A stretch of 64,000 nucleotides of DNA from Eublepharis macularius (GCF_028583425.1 NC_072801.1:9878001-9942000); one strand, 5' to 3'; positions 20,158 through 31,340 are shown, counted from the stretch's first letter. Notes: generated by a model not told the origin, from the letters alone. Program-made: numbers and translations.

Positions 20158-20500
20158 CAGCAATGTGTATGTTTGTGTGTGTGTTGAGGAGGGGGAATTG
20201 GAAAAGCTGATCTGCCAAGAGGGAGGAACTATGCGGGGAAGGGTGGCCATTGACTCCTGCAACGTGAGTCATCTCTCTTGCTCCCTCGGAGTTCAGCAAA
20301 GGCCTGCTTTACTGGTAAATCTGATCAGTGTGTTTTCCAGCATCATCTTCAAGGGATTTCTTCCTTCTAGGAACAGAAAGTTAATCATACCAGCTCTAGT
20401 TCCTGCAAGGCAGCGCAGCACCCAAACAGAGCACCGTGCACAGACTCCATTATCAGCTCAACCGCCTCCTGGTAGCTCCTCATCCTATGCCAAGTTATGC

Positions 20501-20647
20501 TATGCCATGCATCTGACAAAGAGAGCTGTGGTTCTCGAAAGCTTATGCTAGTATAAAGTTGCATCTGATAAAGAGAGCAGTGGTTCTTGAAAGCTTATGC
20601 TACAGTAAAGTTGGTTAGTCTTAAAGGTGCTGCTGGACTCTTTACTA
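20501..20647 (+). mobile_element. Family A element, 5'-truncated, two 52-bp hammerhead units
   Basis: Two GCATCTGAYAAAGAGAGC...GAAAGCTTATGC units 52 bp apart, then GGTTAGTCTTAAAGGTGC and GGACTCTTTACTA. Direct repeats of about 16 bp flank it (CTATGCCAAG TTATGC at 20485-20500; CTATGCCAAG CTAAGC at 20648-20663). CTGAYAA differs from the CTGANGA core. Confidence 0.75.
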
Positions 20648-20872
20648 CTATGCCAAGCTAAGCTTCCTCCCCGCACAGCCTTCTCATCTCGATTTAACTG
20701 GACGGAGAGTCAGCAAACCAACACTCTGCCAGAATCACTAAACCAGCAACACTTAAACCAAATGCTGGTTCCATGATTTCTCCCCTGAGAATCGCCCAGT
20801 TTCTTCAGGTCCTCTTCTGGACAGCAGCCCGCCTTATGGTTGCCCATCAGAAGTTCTATGACAGCTCTTATG

Positions 20873-21124
20873 GGGTCACTTTGGGTCAGCTGGAACAAGG
20901 GGGGAGTTTTTTAAAGTTTAAATCGCCCTCGGCGAAAATGGGCACATGGCCGGTGGCTCCGCCCCCTGATCTCCAGACAGAGGGGAGTTTAGATTGCCCT
21001 CCGCGCCGCTGGCGTGGAGGGCAATCTAAACTCCTCTCTGTCCGGAGATCAGGGGGCAGGGCCACCGACCATGTGACCACGTTCAAGAGGTGCCGGAACT
21101 CTGTTCCGCTGAAAAAAAGCCCTG
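20873..21124 (+). mobile_element. hAT-type MITE, 5'-truncated
   Basis: Starts inside the long form at GTCACTTTGGGTCAGCTGGA and ends GAAAAAAAGCCCTG. Internal palindrome as in its relatives. Confidence 0.85.
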
Positions 21125-21997
21125 GTGATTTTTTGTTTTTTTGTCTCCACCATTATGCTCCTGGGGCACAAGGCATTGAACAAGTTGTCTCCTCTGCCAG
21201 TGGACTGGCCACTCTCACGGCCTTCACCTTGTCTATTATCTATCCATCTCTCTTCCCGGCAAGCCACTATGAATTCTTATTTTAACTCTTTCCCATTAAG
21301 GTACACAGAAACTTCCTTAAATTTAAGTCTTTATTCTTTATTAAAATAAATCCTAATCTTTTAAATTAAGCAATATACCAGAATATTAATGTGCAAGCAC
21401 CGAGTCATTACTGACCCATGGGGGGATGTCACATCACAACATTTAAAATGAAACCAATTAAGGATGAACATATGCATGCAATAAAAAGTAAATGTCTTAA
21501 TATGTTTTAATTAAAACTATGAATGATTTAAAATCAGATCATACTTAGGTCTACTATGAAGCCTTGGAATTTCATTAAACACAGAGACATATATATTTCT
21601 TATCTAAAATATTCTATAGGCGATCTTCTTTTTCAAAACCCTTGTTCCTTATTGTGGTGACATTCTTTTATACTAAAGGACACTTGCTATATATAAAGAC
21701 ATCTCTAAGATCTTTTACATGTAACAATAATATAAAAATGTGATTGGTTTTAGATTTTGCTGATTCTTCATATTTTTAATCATGTGACATTTTGATAAGC
21801 AAATTTATGATGCTGTTGTGCACTTGCATAGATAAGACCCTATAAAAGATGTTTAAAAACTACTTCAACCTGGATAAACAGACTACTCTCGGCCGCTTCT
21901 AGCAAATAAAAAATCATTTATTTACTCTTTTCCCAACTACTTTTAACTGATTGTCAAAGATAAAAGAACATCTGTGTTTTCCCCCCAACCTGCTAAG
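21125..21997. other. AT-rich intergenic sequence
   Basis: No gene or repeat family recognised. The last part leads into a 61-bp segment that is repeated near 29383. Confidence 0.45.
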
Positions 21998-22058
21998 AAA
22001 CTGTCAAACAAAGTTCACCGAAATACACATGTATTACTAGAGTACATATGATTAAAAT

Positions 22059-22599
22059 CAGGGCTTTTTTCTGGGAAAAGAGGTGGTGGAACTCAGTGGG
22101 TTGCCCTCGGAGAAAATGGTCACATGGCTGGTGGCCCCGCCCCCTGATCTCCAGACAGAGGGGAGTTCAGATTGCCCTCCGCGCTGGTGGCGTGGAGGGC
22201 AATCTCAACTCCCCTCTGTCTGGAGATCAGGGGGCGGGGCCACCAGCCATATGACCATTTTCTCAGAGGGCAACCCACTGAGTTCCACCACCTCTTTTCC
22301 CAGAAAAAAAGCCCTTCTGGTACCACATGCGCATGCGCAAAGTGCACGCATGTTCCCAGGACCGCACAATGACATCACTTTGGGTCAGCTGGAACAAGGG
22401 GGGAGTTTTTTAAAGTTTCAATCACCCTCAGCAAAAATGGTGACATAGCCGGTGGCCCCGCCCCCTGGTCTCCAGACAGAGGGGAGTTTAGATTGCCCTC
22501 TGCATCGGGCGATCAGGGGGTGGGGCCACCAGCCATGTGACCATTTTCAAGAGGGGATGAAATTCCGTTCCACCACGGTCCAGCTGAAAAAAAGCCCTG
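22059..22599 (+). mobile_element. hAT-type MITE, long composite form
   Basis: A first half (22059-22315) is a full palindrome of the left end. It is followed by GGTACCACATGCGCATGCGC, GACATCACTTTGGGTCAGC and a second half ending GAAAAAAAGCCCTG. The same long layout is seen at 44694-45224. The outer flanks do not match each other. Confidence 0.85.
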
Positions 22600-23036
22600 C
22601 TTATGGATCCCTGTATGTGTTGGACATAGATCAAACACTGAGGATCTGTGATCAGAGCTTCTATTCCTTTCTTTTTAAAAACAGCAGTTGCGTTAGTGGG
22701 GCAAAGTAGATTGAAACTGAGGCTTTGAGAGAGGAGGTAACCCTTCCTTCTGCACCATTTTCCTGACACACATCGCACACATTCGCCCACAGCTGGCATT
22801 GACCTCCATACGGCAGCAATCAGGAGGACAAATATTTTCAGGTGGGAGAGTGATTTTCATCACGGTGTTGTAAGCACTCACAATCCTGATACAATTGCCA
22901 TGCATATGCCATAGGTCATTAACATGTTGAAACAGAGGGAAGATCTGATCAGGGAGCTGTGACAGCTTGGTCCTCAGTCGATGCTTATACAATATTTAGG
23001 AACCTCAGAGTATAAACTCCACACCAAGGCTGATCT

Positions 23037-23251
23037 TAGGAGTGCCAACCACCAGGTAGGCTCTGGAGTTCTCCCAGAATTACAAATGATCTCCAAGCTA
23101 CAGAAGTCAGTTCCTCTAGAGAAAAGGGCAGCTTCAGAGAGCAAACTATGGAATACCATAAATTTTAGGTGAAATCTCTCCCCAAATTCCCCCTTGACAG
23201 GGCACCTCCTCCAAATCTCCAGGCCAGAGTGGGCAACCCTAGCTGATTTCC
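23037..23251 (-). mobile_element. Non-autonomous DNA transposon (GGGTTGCCAAC family)
   Basis: Minus copy. Plus strand shows GAGTTCTCCCAGAATTACAA, GATCTCCAAGCTACAGAAGT and ends TGGGCAACCCTA. Confidence 0.7.
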
Positions 23252-23394
23252 AGATCTTTCCAGTGTTGGAAGAGGAGGATCCAGCCCTGTCCCTCTCTTC
23301 AGGTTTCAGAGGGGGACATACCAAAGAGTTAGAAAAATAGAGAGGTTTACTATTGTTCACGGCTCTGGCTGTCCTTTAACATGCAGGTTGCTAT

Positions 23395-23690
23395 TGTCAG
23401 GATTTCCTCCTCCTGACTTCCTCCCTCTCACTCCTCCTCTTCCTGGCTTTGCTCTAGGCAACACCTTTCTCCTTCCCCTCCCTCCATCTTGGCAGCATGG
23501 ATGCAGGCCATGCCCTACCATCCATGTCCATCTTTAGGATAGGTAGTTAGGATCTGTCTCTCCTCCTTTCCTATCAGATTATGGAGTTCCTGCAATAAAG
23601 AAATCTTATTTTCTAAATATAAATCAAGTGCATGCTTTTATTATTTTCATTCCTGCACACACACCAGCCAGCAGAACCAGCTCACAACCA
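23395..23690 (+). mobile_element. Probable solo LTR
   Basis: About 296 bp beginning TGTCAGG and ending ACAACCA, with an AATAAA poly(A) signal near 23596 and 5-bp flanks GCTAT / CCTAT. Family not identified; no internal genes are next to it. Looks like an old fossil. Confidence 0.45.
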
Positions 23691-23699
23691 CCTATAATT

Positions 23700-25080
23700 A
23701 CACTTCCTATGCCAAACAATAGACTCTGCTAACGGCCCAAACATGGAATCCTTTATTTAGGTTTCTGGGGCCTTTATTTATTTATTTATCAACCAGAATA
23801 AGCCTTGGCCAAGCCATTTTCTGTATTTTATGTTGTTTTCTCGGTTGTCTGATCGTCAAAAAAGGCCTTGTTGGTTTTTTGATTATTTTAAGATGTGAAG
23901 AAATTCTCACTGTTTTGTTTGAACTGCATTCTATTACGGGCCATGTCTTTCCGCCTCTGCAGTTTAATTACATTGGCTGTGGCAACTCACACACTTTGGG
24001 GGGGATGATGTCACAAAAACTGTTTCCGATGGAACAAGGTCATGGACCCTCATAAGCAACATGGCCTGGGGCCACATAGCCCATGGGACTGAAAGGCAGT
24101 GTGGCCCACGGAGGCTGAGCAAGGCAACAGCCTTGTCAGGTTCTGACAGGTGACACCCCCTCCCCCCAGATACTTTACTGCATCAAACCAGGATGTATGA
24201 GTTAAAGCTCTTTATTAGAGGATTACAACTTGTCCATGACTCCAACAGGTTGTTGGCAGGAATGCGGATACAAAGCAAAGCATTTACGGTTATACCCTCC
24301 TCTTCCCCGTCGCCCACCCCCTTTCCCCCAGCCTGGGCTGTTAGCTCTGGCGGGAAGCTTCTAAGCAGGAATTGGTTAGTCTGTTCTGTGGGAAGAGTTC
24401 TTCAAGGCCACCCCTCCCCAGACATAGCAGGAAGGCTTGTGTAAGCGACAGTAAGACACAGATAAGGTGGTAGAAGCTAGCAGGAGGTTCACATATCTAA
24501 CATCTTCCCCTTCCCCCACACCCACAGGGGCCCAGTTAGATCGCTGAGATGTATGGCAGACATCTAGTAAGCATGTCTGACACAAAGGTACAAAAACAAA
24601 ATGGCAAGAAAGAACGCTGAAAAAAACACAGATGTTGTTCAGCCAGGCAATGACAATATTTCCTTGGCGTTGAATGTACTACTTTAAAGCCAATATTGAA
24701 ATTAGAGATTCTTTTGCCCATGCATAGACTAAACACATGTCTTGTCAAACAATTTTTTTGTGGATCAAAGCATCCTTGGCATGCTTTAAAACCTGTTATG
24801 TGGCCAACATACGCTCGGAGTCTATTCACTGGGACAAAATTCAGTACCCCATCTCCCAGAATCTTTCTGTCTCTCCTTGCTCTCCTTAGGATTTCAGAAA
24901 TAGCATTGGAAATGGCCAATGATTAGGAAAATGTCTTTAAAAAATAGGGAGAGTTGTGTCAAGGCACCCAGAAGAAGATGAATAACTTAGGCAAACTAAG
25001 TATGTATCTCTGGCTGCAATTCTAAGCACACTTTCCTGGGAGTAAATCCTATTGAATAAAATGGGACTTACTTCCAAGTA
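23700..25080. other. Intergenic sequence
   Basis: No gene recognised. The sequence looks unique apart from a TTTA run near 23790. Confidence 0.45.
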
Positions 25081-25655
25081 GAAACATAGAATCATAGGGC
25101 TGGAAGGGACCTCTAGGGTCATCTAGTCGACACCCCTGCACAATGCAGGAAATTCACAAATATCCAGTGACCCCTGCTCCATGCCCAGAAGATGGCAAAA
25201 CACCTCCAGGGTCCCTAGCCAAACCAACCTGTGGAAAACCGCCGCCCGACCCCAAGGTGGCAATTGGCACCACGCTGGGCATGTAAGAAGGGGCCGCGAG
25301 AACTAAGCACTGATGCAACCCTTCCTGCCCTCCCTCTCGAGATCTGCCCAGGTTCACAGAATCAGCCTTGCTGTCAGAGGGCCATCGAGCCTCTGCTTAA
25401 AACCTCCAAAGGAGAGCCCACCACCTCCCGAGGAAGCCTCTTCCACTCAGGGACCACTCGAACTGTCAGGAAGTTCTTCCTAATGTTTAGCCGAAAGCTC
25501 TTTCGATGTAATTTCAAGCCTTTGGTTCTGGTCCAAGTTTCTGGGACTGTGGAAAACAACTCTGCACCATCCTCTATATTGCAGCCCTTCAAGTACTTGA
25601 AGATGGTTATCATATCACCTCTCAGTCTGCTTAGGTTTACTCCCTGCACCATTTA
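25081..25655 (-). mobile_element. CR1 LINE 3' region
   Basis: Plus strand has CATAGAATCATAGGGCTGGA near its left end, later CACCACCTCCCGAGGAAGCC and AAGATGGTTATCATATCACC. This is CR1 3' UTR and ORF end in antisense, with an inserted or rearranged stretch around 25200-25330. Confidence 0.8.
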
Positions 25656-26574
25656 ACTAGCCAGGGTGAGAGAAATTTGCTCTTTTGTGATGTTTTCATA
25701 TGGCTGCTTCTCCATGCCAAAAGAAAGCTGGCTGTTAAAATTGCAGACTTATATTCATCTGCGTGTATTGCTCACGGTTTACAACACTTGGCTTTCCTGG
25801 GCACAGAATTTGAACCAAATCTGTGTAGTTTCCAAGTTAATGATTAAAAAAAAAAAACTACTGCAGCAAAGATTCAAAAAGGGGCAAAGATTAAGCCTTT
25901 TATTGGAGCTGTTTTAACAATAAAAAATAGACCTAAATAAGCGGCTCCAAAATACAATGTAAACTGGCAATTTAGCTTGACATCACTAGATTGGGTGGTT
26001 ACACAAATCACCTTGTTTGCTCAGAGAAACAAAAGAGGCTTTGGGCACCTGGCCTGGGCCTTCCCAGTCATTGCTGAATTGGATTATTATGGTCTGGTTT
26101 GCATTGCTTAGAGGACTCCTGGGCTTTGTTTCCAAGAGGTTAAAATTCCTTTGGAATGAACTGTATCAAGATTGGCATTATGCCAAGGTCTACGGTGGGC
26201 TGACTCTTTCTGTGTTCATCACCTGCCCGGACAGAGTCACATTCAGTTGCATAGCTGGTGGGGAACTGGGGGGAGGAGTGCTGGTCAGCCACAGTCCAGT
26301 CTCACTATGGGCCATGTAAGAGGTCTCCTGTAGAGAGAGACTCTTACATGGAGACACTCAAGTGACTTACTTTCTGTGTGGTCTTATATTCAAGTGTACT
26401 CTGTCTCCCTAGCAGTGCATGAGTAGTCACAATGGGAGAACAAGGGTAAGATCTTTCGCTTGAGCATCCCTGTGTAAGATGTCTTGTGTAGAGAGATTCT
26501 AAAAGGCAGAAGCAAAAGTATTTCCTTTTAAGCAACTGGGTAGAATACTTCTCTTTGCGTGTTCCTTATACATA
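25656..26574. other. Intergenic sequence upstream of the MYADM-like gene
   Basis: AT-rich, no gene or repeat family recognised. Confidence 0.45.
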
Positions 26575-26731
26575 CTTTTCTTGTTTTAAAATGAAACGGA
26601 AGATAGAAGAAAGGGATTGAGGACGTCTTAGGACATTGCATCATCGCCCCTTCCCTGGGCGATGATGCAATGTCCTAAGACGTCCTCAATCCCTTTCTTC
26701 TATCTTCCGTTTCATTTTAAAACAAGAAAAG
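26575..26731. repeat. Perfect 75-bp inverted repeat with 7-nt loop
   Basis: Arms 26575-26649 and 26657-26731 are exact complements by my base-by-base check; loop CTTCCCT. It lies about 670 bp upstream of the MYADM-like start codon. Confidence 0.95.
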
Positions 26732-27362
26732 TTCCTTCTCTGCCTCAGTCCTGTTTTTGCTCTCCAAGTTGCCTAGTTCCGTGCAGCCACATGTCCACAC
26801 AATCCACCAGGATGGTGGGGCTGTAGCTGCTTTGCACTCCTTGTTAACCATCAACTAGCTGCTCACTTCCTGGACATATTTCCTGCTGTAAACGGAGAGA
26901 GATAAAAATGAAGGCTTTAAAAATCCACAGGTGTACTGTGTTCGCGTACACACACAAGCACACACAGACAATGCTCTCAGTGGTCTCTTGCTCTGACCCA
27001 GACGTTCCTGATGCCACGGGTCCTCAGGAGTTCTGCTCCTGCCCTGACAGAGTTTGGAAAACTGAGCAGCCAGAGCGGTGGAGAAGGAATGTGGTAGCAG
27101 TTGCACCCTGCTGGGCGTGTCACTTCCTTGCAAAGGCAGAGACACTTGGCTTTTATTGCCCAGGCATGGCCCCAGGTGTCTCCAAGTGCCAACCCCAGGG
27201 CCCGCCTCCTGGTATCAATCATACCCGCTCTGGCTGGGCGTTCCTACTCCGTGGATCAGCAGCTCCCAAAGCTGCAAGCCGCGCATGCAGTTATCGACTT
27301 GGGACAGCCTTGTTACAGCTCCTCATCCCTTGACAAGCTAGGCTTCTTCTCACCCCGCGCAG

Positions 27363-27401
27363 AGCAGTTTGACGCCACGGTGCCACCGTGCCCAGGGCAT
27401 C
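27363..27401 (+). promoter_or_regulatory. Likely 5' UTR splice acceptor and start context of the MYADM-like gene
   Basis: A pyrimidine-rich tract (CTTCTTCTCACCCCGCGCAG, ending at 27362) fits an acceptor 39 bp before the ATG. MYADM genes commonly have the whole CDS in one exon after non-coding exons. The ATG context is CATCATG, with A at -3. The upstream exons were not identified. Confidence 0.45.
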
Positions 27402-28283
27402 ATGCCAGCCCTCGAGCTGAACACCCGCTCTCTGATCTCTCCGCTGGGAGTGGTCCGCTTCTTTGAGGTTTTCTTCGCCTGCACGGCCTTCAGCCTGGTC
27501 TCCGTCTACCACAGCTACAACGGCTCCAACGGGGTCTGGTGCATGTTCACCTGGTGCTTTTGCTTTGTCGTCACGCTTCTCATCATCCTCGTGGAGTTCA
27601 TCGGCTTGGCCCAGTCGCTGCCCCTCTCCTGGCAGGACTTCACCTCTGCCTTCTCGATGCTGGCCGCTCTCATGACCTTCACCACGTCCGTGGTCTACCC
27701 ATCGGTCTTCATCGCAAACAGCTGCTCAGGCAGGGATTGTGCCTACAAAGGCTCAGCCACCGCCATGTCCTGCCTCTGCTTCATCGCTTACGCCATCGAA
27801 GTGGGGCTCACTCGAGCCAAATCCGGGGAGGTCAGCAGCTTTCTGGCGACCGTTCCTGGCCTCCTGAAGGTGTTTGAGGCATATGTTGCTTGTCTCATCT
27901 TCTCATTGGTAGACTTCACAAAGTCCTATAGGTCCTATGCTGGCCTTCAGTGGTGCGTGGCCGTCTATTGCATCTGCTTCATCATCACGATGTTCATCAT
28001 CATCCTCACTGTGGGACGTTGTCTCGCCTCCCTGCCCTTCCCCCTGGAGAAGGCCCTGGTGGCTTACAACTTTTTGGCTGTGCTAATGTATATAACGGCT
28101 ACCTTTGTGTGGCCCATCTACAGTTTCAGGGACTTTTCGAGGACCTACGCATGCAATGCAGGTTTGTGTCGCGAGTGGAACAATCGTCTTGGTGTGACTT
28201 TCCTAACTATCTTCAACCTCATCGCCTACATTGTGGACCTCGTCTACTCCTCCAAGATGGTCTTTGTGACCACTCCAGCTTAG
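27402..28283 (+). CDS. MYADM: Myeloid-associated differentiation marker (MYADM)-like protein
   Basis: Intact 293-residue, single-exon ORF. Eight hydrophobic segments are seen at about residues 17-35, 47-68, 82-104, 118-136, 154-172, 183-204, 218-240 and 262-284, giving two MARVEL domains (about 12-140 and 150-285). Family signatures include CMFTWCFCFVVTLLIILVEF, YAIEVGLTRAKSGEVSSFLA, TVPGLLKVFEAYVACLIF and LQWCVAVYCICF. MYADM proteins are multi-pass proteins of cholesterol-rich plasma-membrane domains, linked to membrane organisation and Rac1 targeting. Length is near the family norm (about 300-320); the N-terminus is shorter than human MYADM. The start at 27402 is preferred because it has a good Kozak context and is the first ATG in frame. 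Reptiles have several MYADM-like paralogues, so strict orthology is unsettled; MYADML2 is the alternative. Confidence 0.9.
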   Translation: MPALELNTRSLISPLGVVRFFEVFFACTAFSLVSVYHSYNGSNGVWCMFTWCFCFVVTLLIILVEFIGLAQSLPLSWQDFTSAFSMLAALMTFTTSVVYPSVFIANSCSGRDCAYKGSATAMSCLCFIAYAIEVGLTRAKSGEVSSFLATVPGLLKVFEAYVACLIFSLVDFTKSYRSYAGLQWCVAVYCICFIITMFIIILTVGRCLASLPFPLEKALVAYNFLAVLMYITATFVWPIYSFRDFSRTYACNAGLCREWNNRLGVTFLTIFNLIAYIVDLVYSSKMVFVTTPA

Positions 28284-29315
28284 CTTGCTCCACCCGGTAG
28301 AAGGAACCTTGCTTGGGACGCTGGTTATGTCCAGAACGCTGGGATTTAGAAAAAAAAAACTTAACTGTTTGCTTGGATATAAGGAGGAAGTGACTGGGAG
28401 CAGTATTTCTTATCATTTAAAAATCTTTTTCTTTCCCTTGGCTTCCCCCCCCTGCAGTTATTGGCTCCCCAGCATGTTTTATTGCTATAGATAAGCCCTA
28501 AGGTGCCTACCTCCCAGCTTTGGTAGATCTTGCCCAGATGTTGTAATAGGGGGTCAGAAGATTACTGCAGGGGGTGCTCACAAAAGCTCCGGGAAAAGAG
28601 GAAAACTCTAGAAAAACCTGCTCCCTGCATTAAAAGGGGAGGGGGAGTTATCCAGAGAGGAGGATGGAGCAGTATTTTGGGGGAGCGGAGTGCAGGGGAG
28701 GGAAGTGGGCCCTGGACCAGAATCCTGCCACCCTGAAACATGCGAACTGAGTGGGTGAAAGGAGTTGTTCACCTTTGTACTCAGGTAGATACTGATAACC
28801 ATTTTTTCCACATAGCTACACCTGGGGTGTGGTATATTTACCTTTCATGCTTGGCAGGTGTTAAAGAGAGCCCGTTATCAACACCTAAGCCCCCCTAAGT
28901 GGTGTTGCCATCACCTCAAAGGGACTTGATTATCTGTATTTTCTTGCCACTTCCTTGGGAAGGTGGTACCACATATTGGGTGCTGACGTGTGGTCGAATG
29001 TAAGGTAAAAAGGATGTCTGATGGGTCCAGGTGTCTATTTCGCCACACTTTTTTTGTACGGTAGAATTTTTGTGTTCAGCTTGGCAGGGTGACACGGGCA
29101 TGGCCCCCTCCTTCTTTGCCTTGCTCTGATGGATAACAAAGATACTTAGGATAGCAAGAATGCTGAAAAATAATATATAGCATCTATTCAGTACTTCCCC
29201 CTAAGAATTCAAAGCTCTTCTTGTGCATGATGCCTGTAATTCTTGCACAACAGCCCTGTAAGGTAGACCAGTGTTGTCCTTGAATCACATCTGGCAGGGA
29301 GAGGCGGCTTTGGTG
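28284..29315. other. MYADM-like 3' UTR and flanking sequence
   Basis: ATTAAA at 28629-28634 is a possible poly(A) signal about 350 bp after the stop. The rest is unique-looking, with a degenerate SINE-like stretch near 29210-29300. Confidence 0.4.
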
Positions 29316-29320
29316 AGTTA

Positions 29321-29373
29321 AGTGGGTTGCCCTCGGAGAAAATGGTCACATGGCTGGTGGCCTCCGCGCCGAG
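29321..29373 (+). mobile_element. Fragment of the CAGGGCTTTTTTTC hAT MITE
   Basis: AGTGGGTTGCCCTCGGAGAA and CACATGGCTGGTGGC only; both ends are missing. Confidence 0.75.
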
Positions 29374-29382
29374 GGATCTAAC

Positions 29383-29443
29383 AAACTGTCAAACAAAGTT
29401 CAGCAAAATACACATGTCTTACTAGAGTACATATGATTAAAAT
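29383..29443 (+). repeat. 61-bp segment shared with 21998-22058
   Basis: AAACTGTCAAACAAAGTTCA and ACTAGAGTACATATGATTAA occur in both places at the same spacing. Each is immediately followed by a CAGGGCTTTTTT MITE. Confidence 0.9.
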
Positions 29444-29690
29444 CAGGGCTTTTTTTCTGGGAAAAGAGGTGGTGGAACTCAGTGGGTTGCCCTCGGAGAA
29501 AATGGCCACATGGCTGGTGGCCCTGCCCCCTGATCTCCAGACAGAGGGGAGTTGAGATTGCCCTCCGCGCCGAGGGCAATCTCAACTCCCCTCTGTCTGG
29601 AGATCAGGGGGCGGGGCCACCAGCCATGTGGCCATTTTCAAGAGGTTCCGGAACTCCGTTCCCCCGCGTTCCCCCTGAAAAAAAGCCCTG
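29444..29690 (+). mobile_element. hAT-type palindromic MITE (CAGGGCTTTTTTTC family)
   Basis: CAGGGCTTTTTTTC to GAAAAAAAGCCCTG with a compact central palindrome. Flanks do not match as a target duplication. Confidence 0.88.
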
Positions 29691-29870
29691 GATCCAACCA
29701 TAATGAGCATGATAGAGGGCTTTTTCACACTCTCGGCTTATTCCTGGTTTTCTTAGCAGTCGGTCCCCAAGCATTGGAATCGGTTTGGGTATGGTTCTTC
29801 TGCATGTCTGCCCTCCCTTTGCATTTCTACCGTTGCTGTGAGTTGATTTTGTTTGTTCTTCGTGTGCCTT

Positions 29871-30072
29871 AGAGCCAAGCAAGAAGTGACGAATTACACT
29901 TGAATGGGAAGTGAACAGATTCACGTGTATTCCTCCACTGTTCACTTGCGCTCTACTTGCGCTCCACTTGATCACAGTGGAGCGCAAGTAGAGCGCAAGT
30001 GAACAGTGGAGGAATACACGCGAGTCTGTTCACTTGCCATTCAAGTGTAATTCGTCACTTCTTGCTTGGCTC
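29871..30072. mobile_element. Palindromic MITE (GAGCCAAGC..AAGTGACG family)
   Basis: AGAGCCAAGCAAGAAGTGAC and its inverse GTCACTTCTTGCTTGGCTC. Arms of about 95 bp meet at the centre (CACTTGATCACAGTG). Same family as 9749 and 11006. Confidence 0.85.
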
Positions 30073-30482
30073 GTAAATAATCAGGATTTTCAACTAGGAT
30101 GTTGTTGTCCTCCGTGGCATCATTGATGCTGTCACTGCTCTCCCCACTCTTTTGTATTTTTGTGCATGCTTAAAATGTTATGTTGATATAAGGACTGATT
30201 TTTTAAAAAAAGACTGAAAATGAACACATAGGGAGGTCTGCACGGGGAAACCTAAAAGGGGAACAGCTCCACCACCCATACTTATCCCCCGCCCCCTGCC
30301 ACTGCATTCCAAACTGCCCAGCCTGGTCTTGGAGGCAGAGGCTGGCGTTCCAAGGCAAGGCAAACCAACCTCTGTTGGGACAGAGTCCAAAACAGCAGCG
30401 GCTATGTGCTTTTCAAACTATGCTGTTTTTTCTAGCACTAGAAGCGGCCAGCCACCCCCTCCCCAGAGGGCTTTTGCAGGTT
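30073..30482. other. Intergenic sequence
   Basis: No gene or repeat recognised. Confidence 0.4.
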
Positions 30483-30745
30483 TTTTTTAAAAAATCATCA
30501 TTTTCATAGCGCTACATAGACCTACCATTGTAACAATACATGCAGCAGATTCACAGAGTTCCCGTCTTTCATTTTTTGAAAAAGCAAGTCAGCCCCTTCC
30601 ATTGCAGAGATATAAGGGAAAGGGTCTCTCTCCAGCATGGAGCGATCTAATTTTTTTTTTTAAAAAAATGAAAACTGGGAATTCAGAGAATCTGCTGCAT
30701 ATGCTGTTACAATGGCTATAAAATTGACAATTTAAAAAAAGAGAT
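30483..30745. mobile_element. Foldback MITE (TGCAGCAGATTC family)
   Basis: CATTGTAACAATACATGCAG near 30525 is inverted at 30690-30716 (CTGCATATGCTGTTACAATG). Spacer with GAGATATAAGGGAAAGGGTC. A diverged copy lies at 45600-45840. Confidence 0.65.
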
Positions 30746-31105
30746 CTAAACAAAACCAGGAAGAGGAAGGTGGTAGGAGGAGGCGGTCCCACAATAAAAT
30801 CATCGAAAAGTGGGTTGGAGTTGGGTGGGGATGGGCAGGAGAAACAAAACCAAAAGCAACTTTACGCACAAGCAAAAAATGACTCAAGATTGGCTTCTAG
30901 AAAAAGATCAGGGTAAAAGTGATCTCAAAAGAACCAGAAAAACCCAGAGGGAAACCAAAAACCCGAAGTGAAAACTAAAGGCAAAATGAAAAGGTCAGGG
31001 GATAAACAGAAGCAGTAGGGCCAGAACTCCCATAGGGAAAACCACAATATCATGTCACTGGGTTTGTTGGGGGTGGGAGGCTATAACACCAAAGGGATTC
31101 AGTAG

Positions 31106-31340
31106 GGTTGCCAACCTGGAAATCTAGTTGGTCTCTAAGGTGCTCCTGGACCTGAATCTTGCTCTTCTACTACAGACTAGCATGGCTTCCCACCTGAAAC
31201 GGATCTCCAGATGACAGAGATCTGTTCCCCTGGAGAAAATAGCTGCTTTGAACGGTTTAAGCTCTGGTACTTTACCCTGATGAGGTCCTTCCCCAGGCTC
31301 TATTCCTCCCAAATGTCCAGGAATTTCCGAACCTGCAGCT
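31106..31340 (-). mobile_element. DNA transposon (GGGTTGCCAAC family) with nested family A relative
   Basis: TAGGGTTGCCAACCTGGAAA at the left, GATCTGTTCCCCTGGAGAAA inside, CCAGGAATTTCCGAACC at the right. 31118-31200 is an inserted piece (GTTGGTCTCTAAGGTGCTCC ... TTCCCACCTGAAAC) matching the relative at 19240. Confidence 0.65.
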
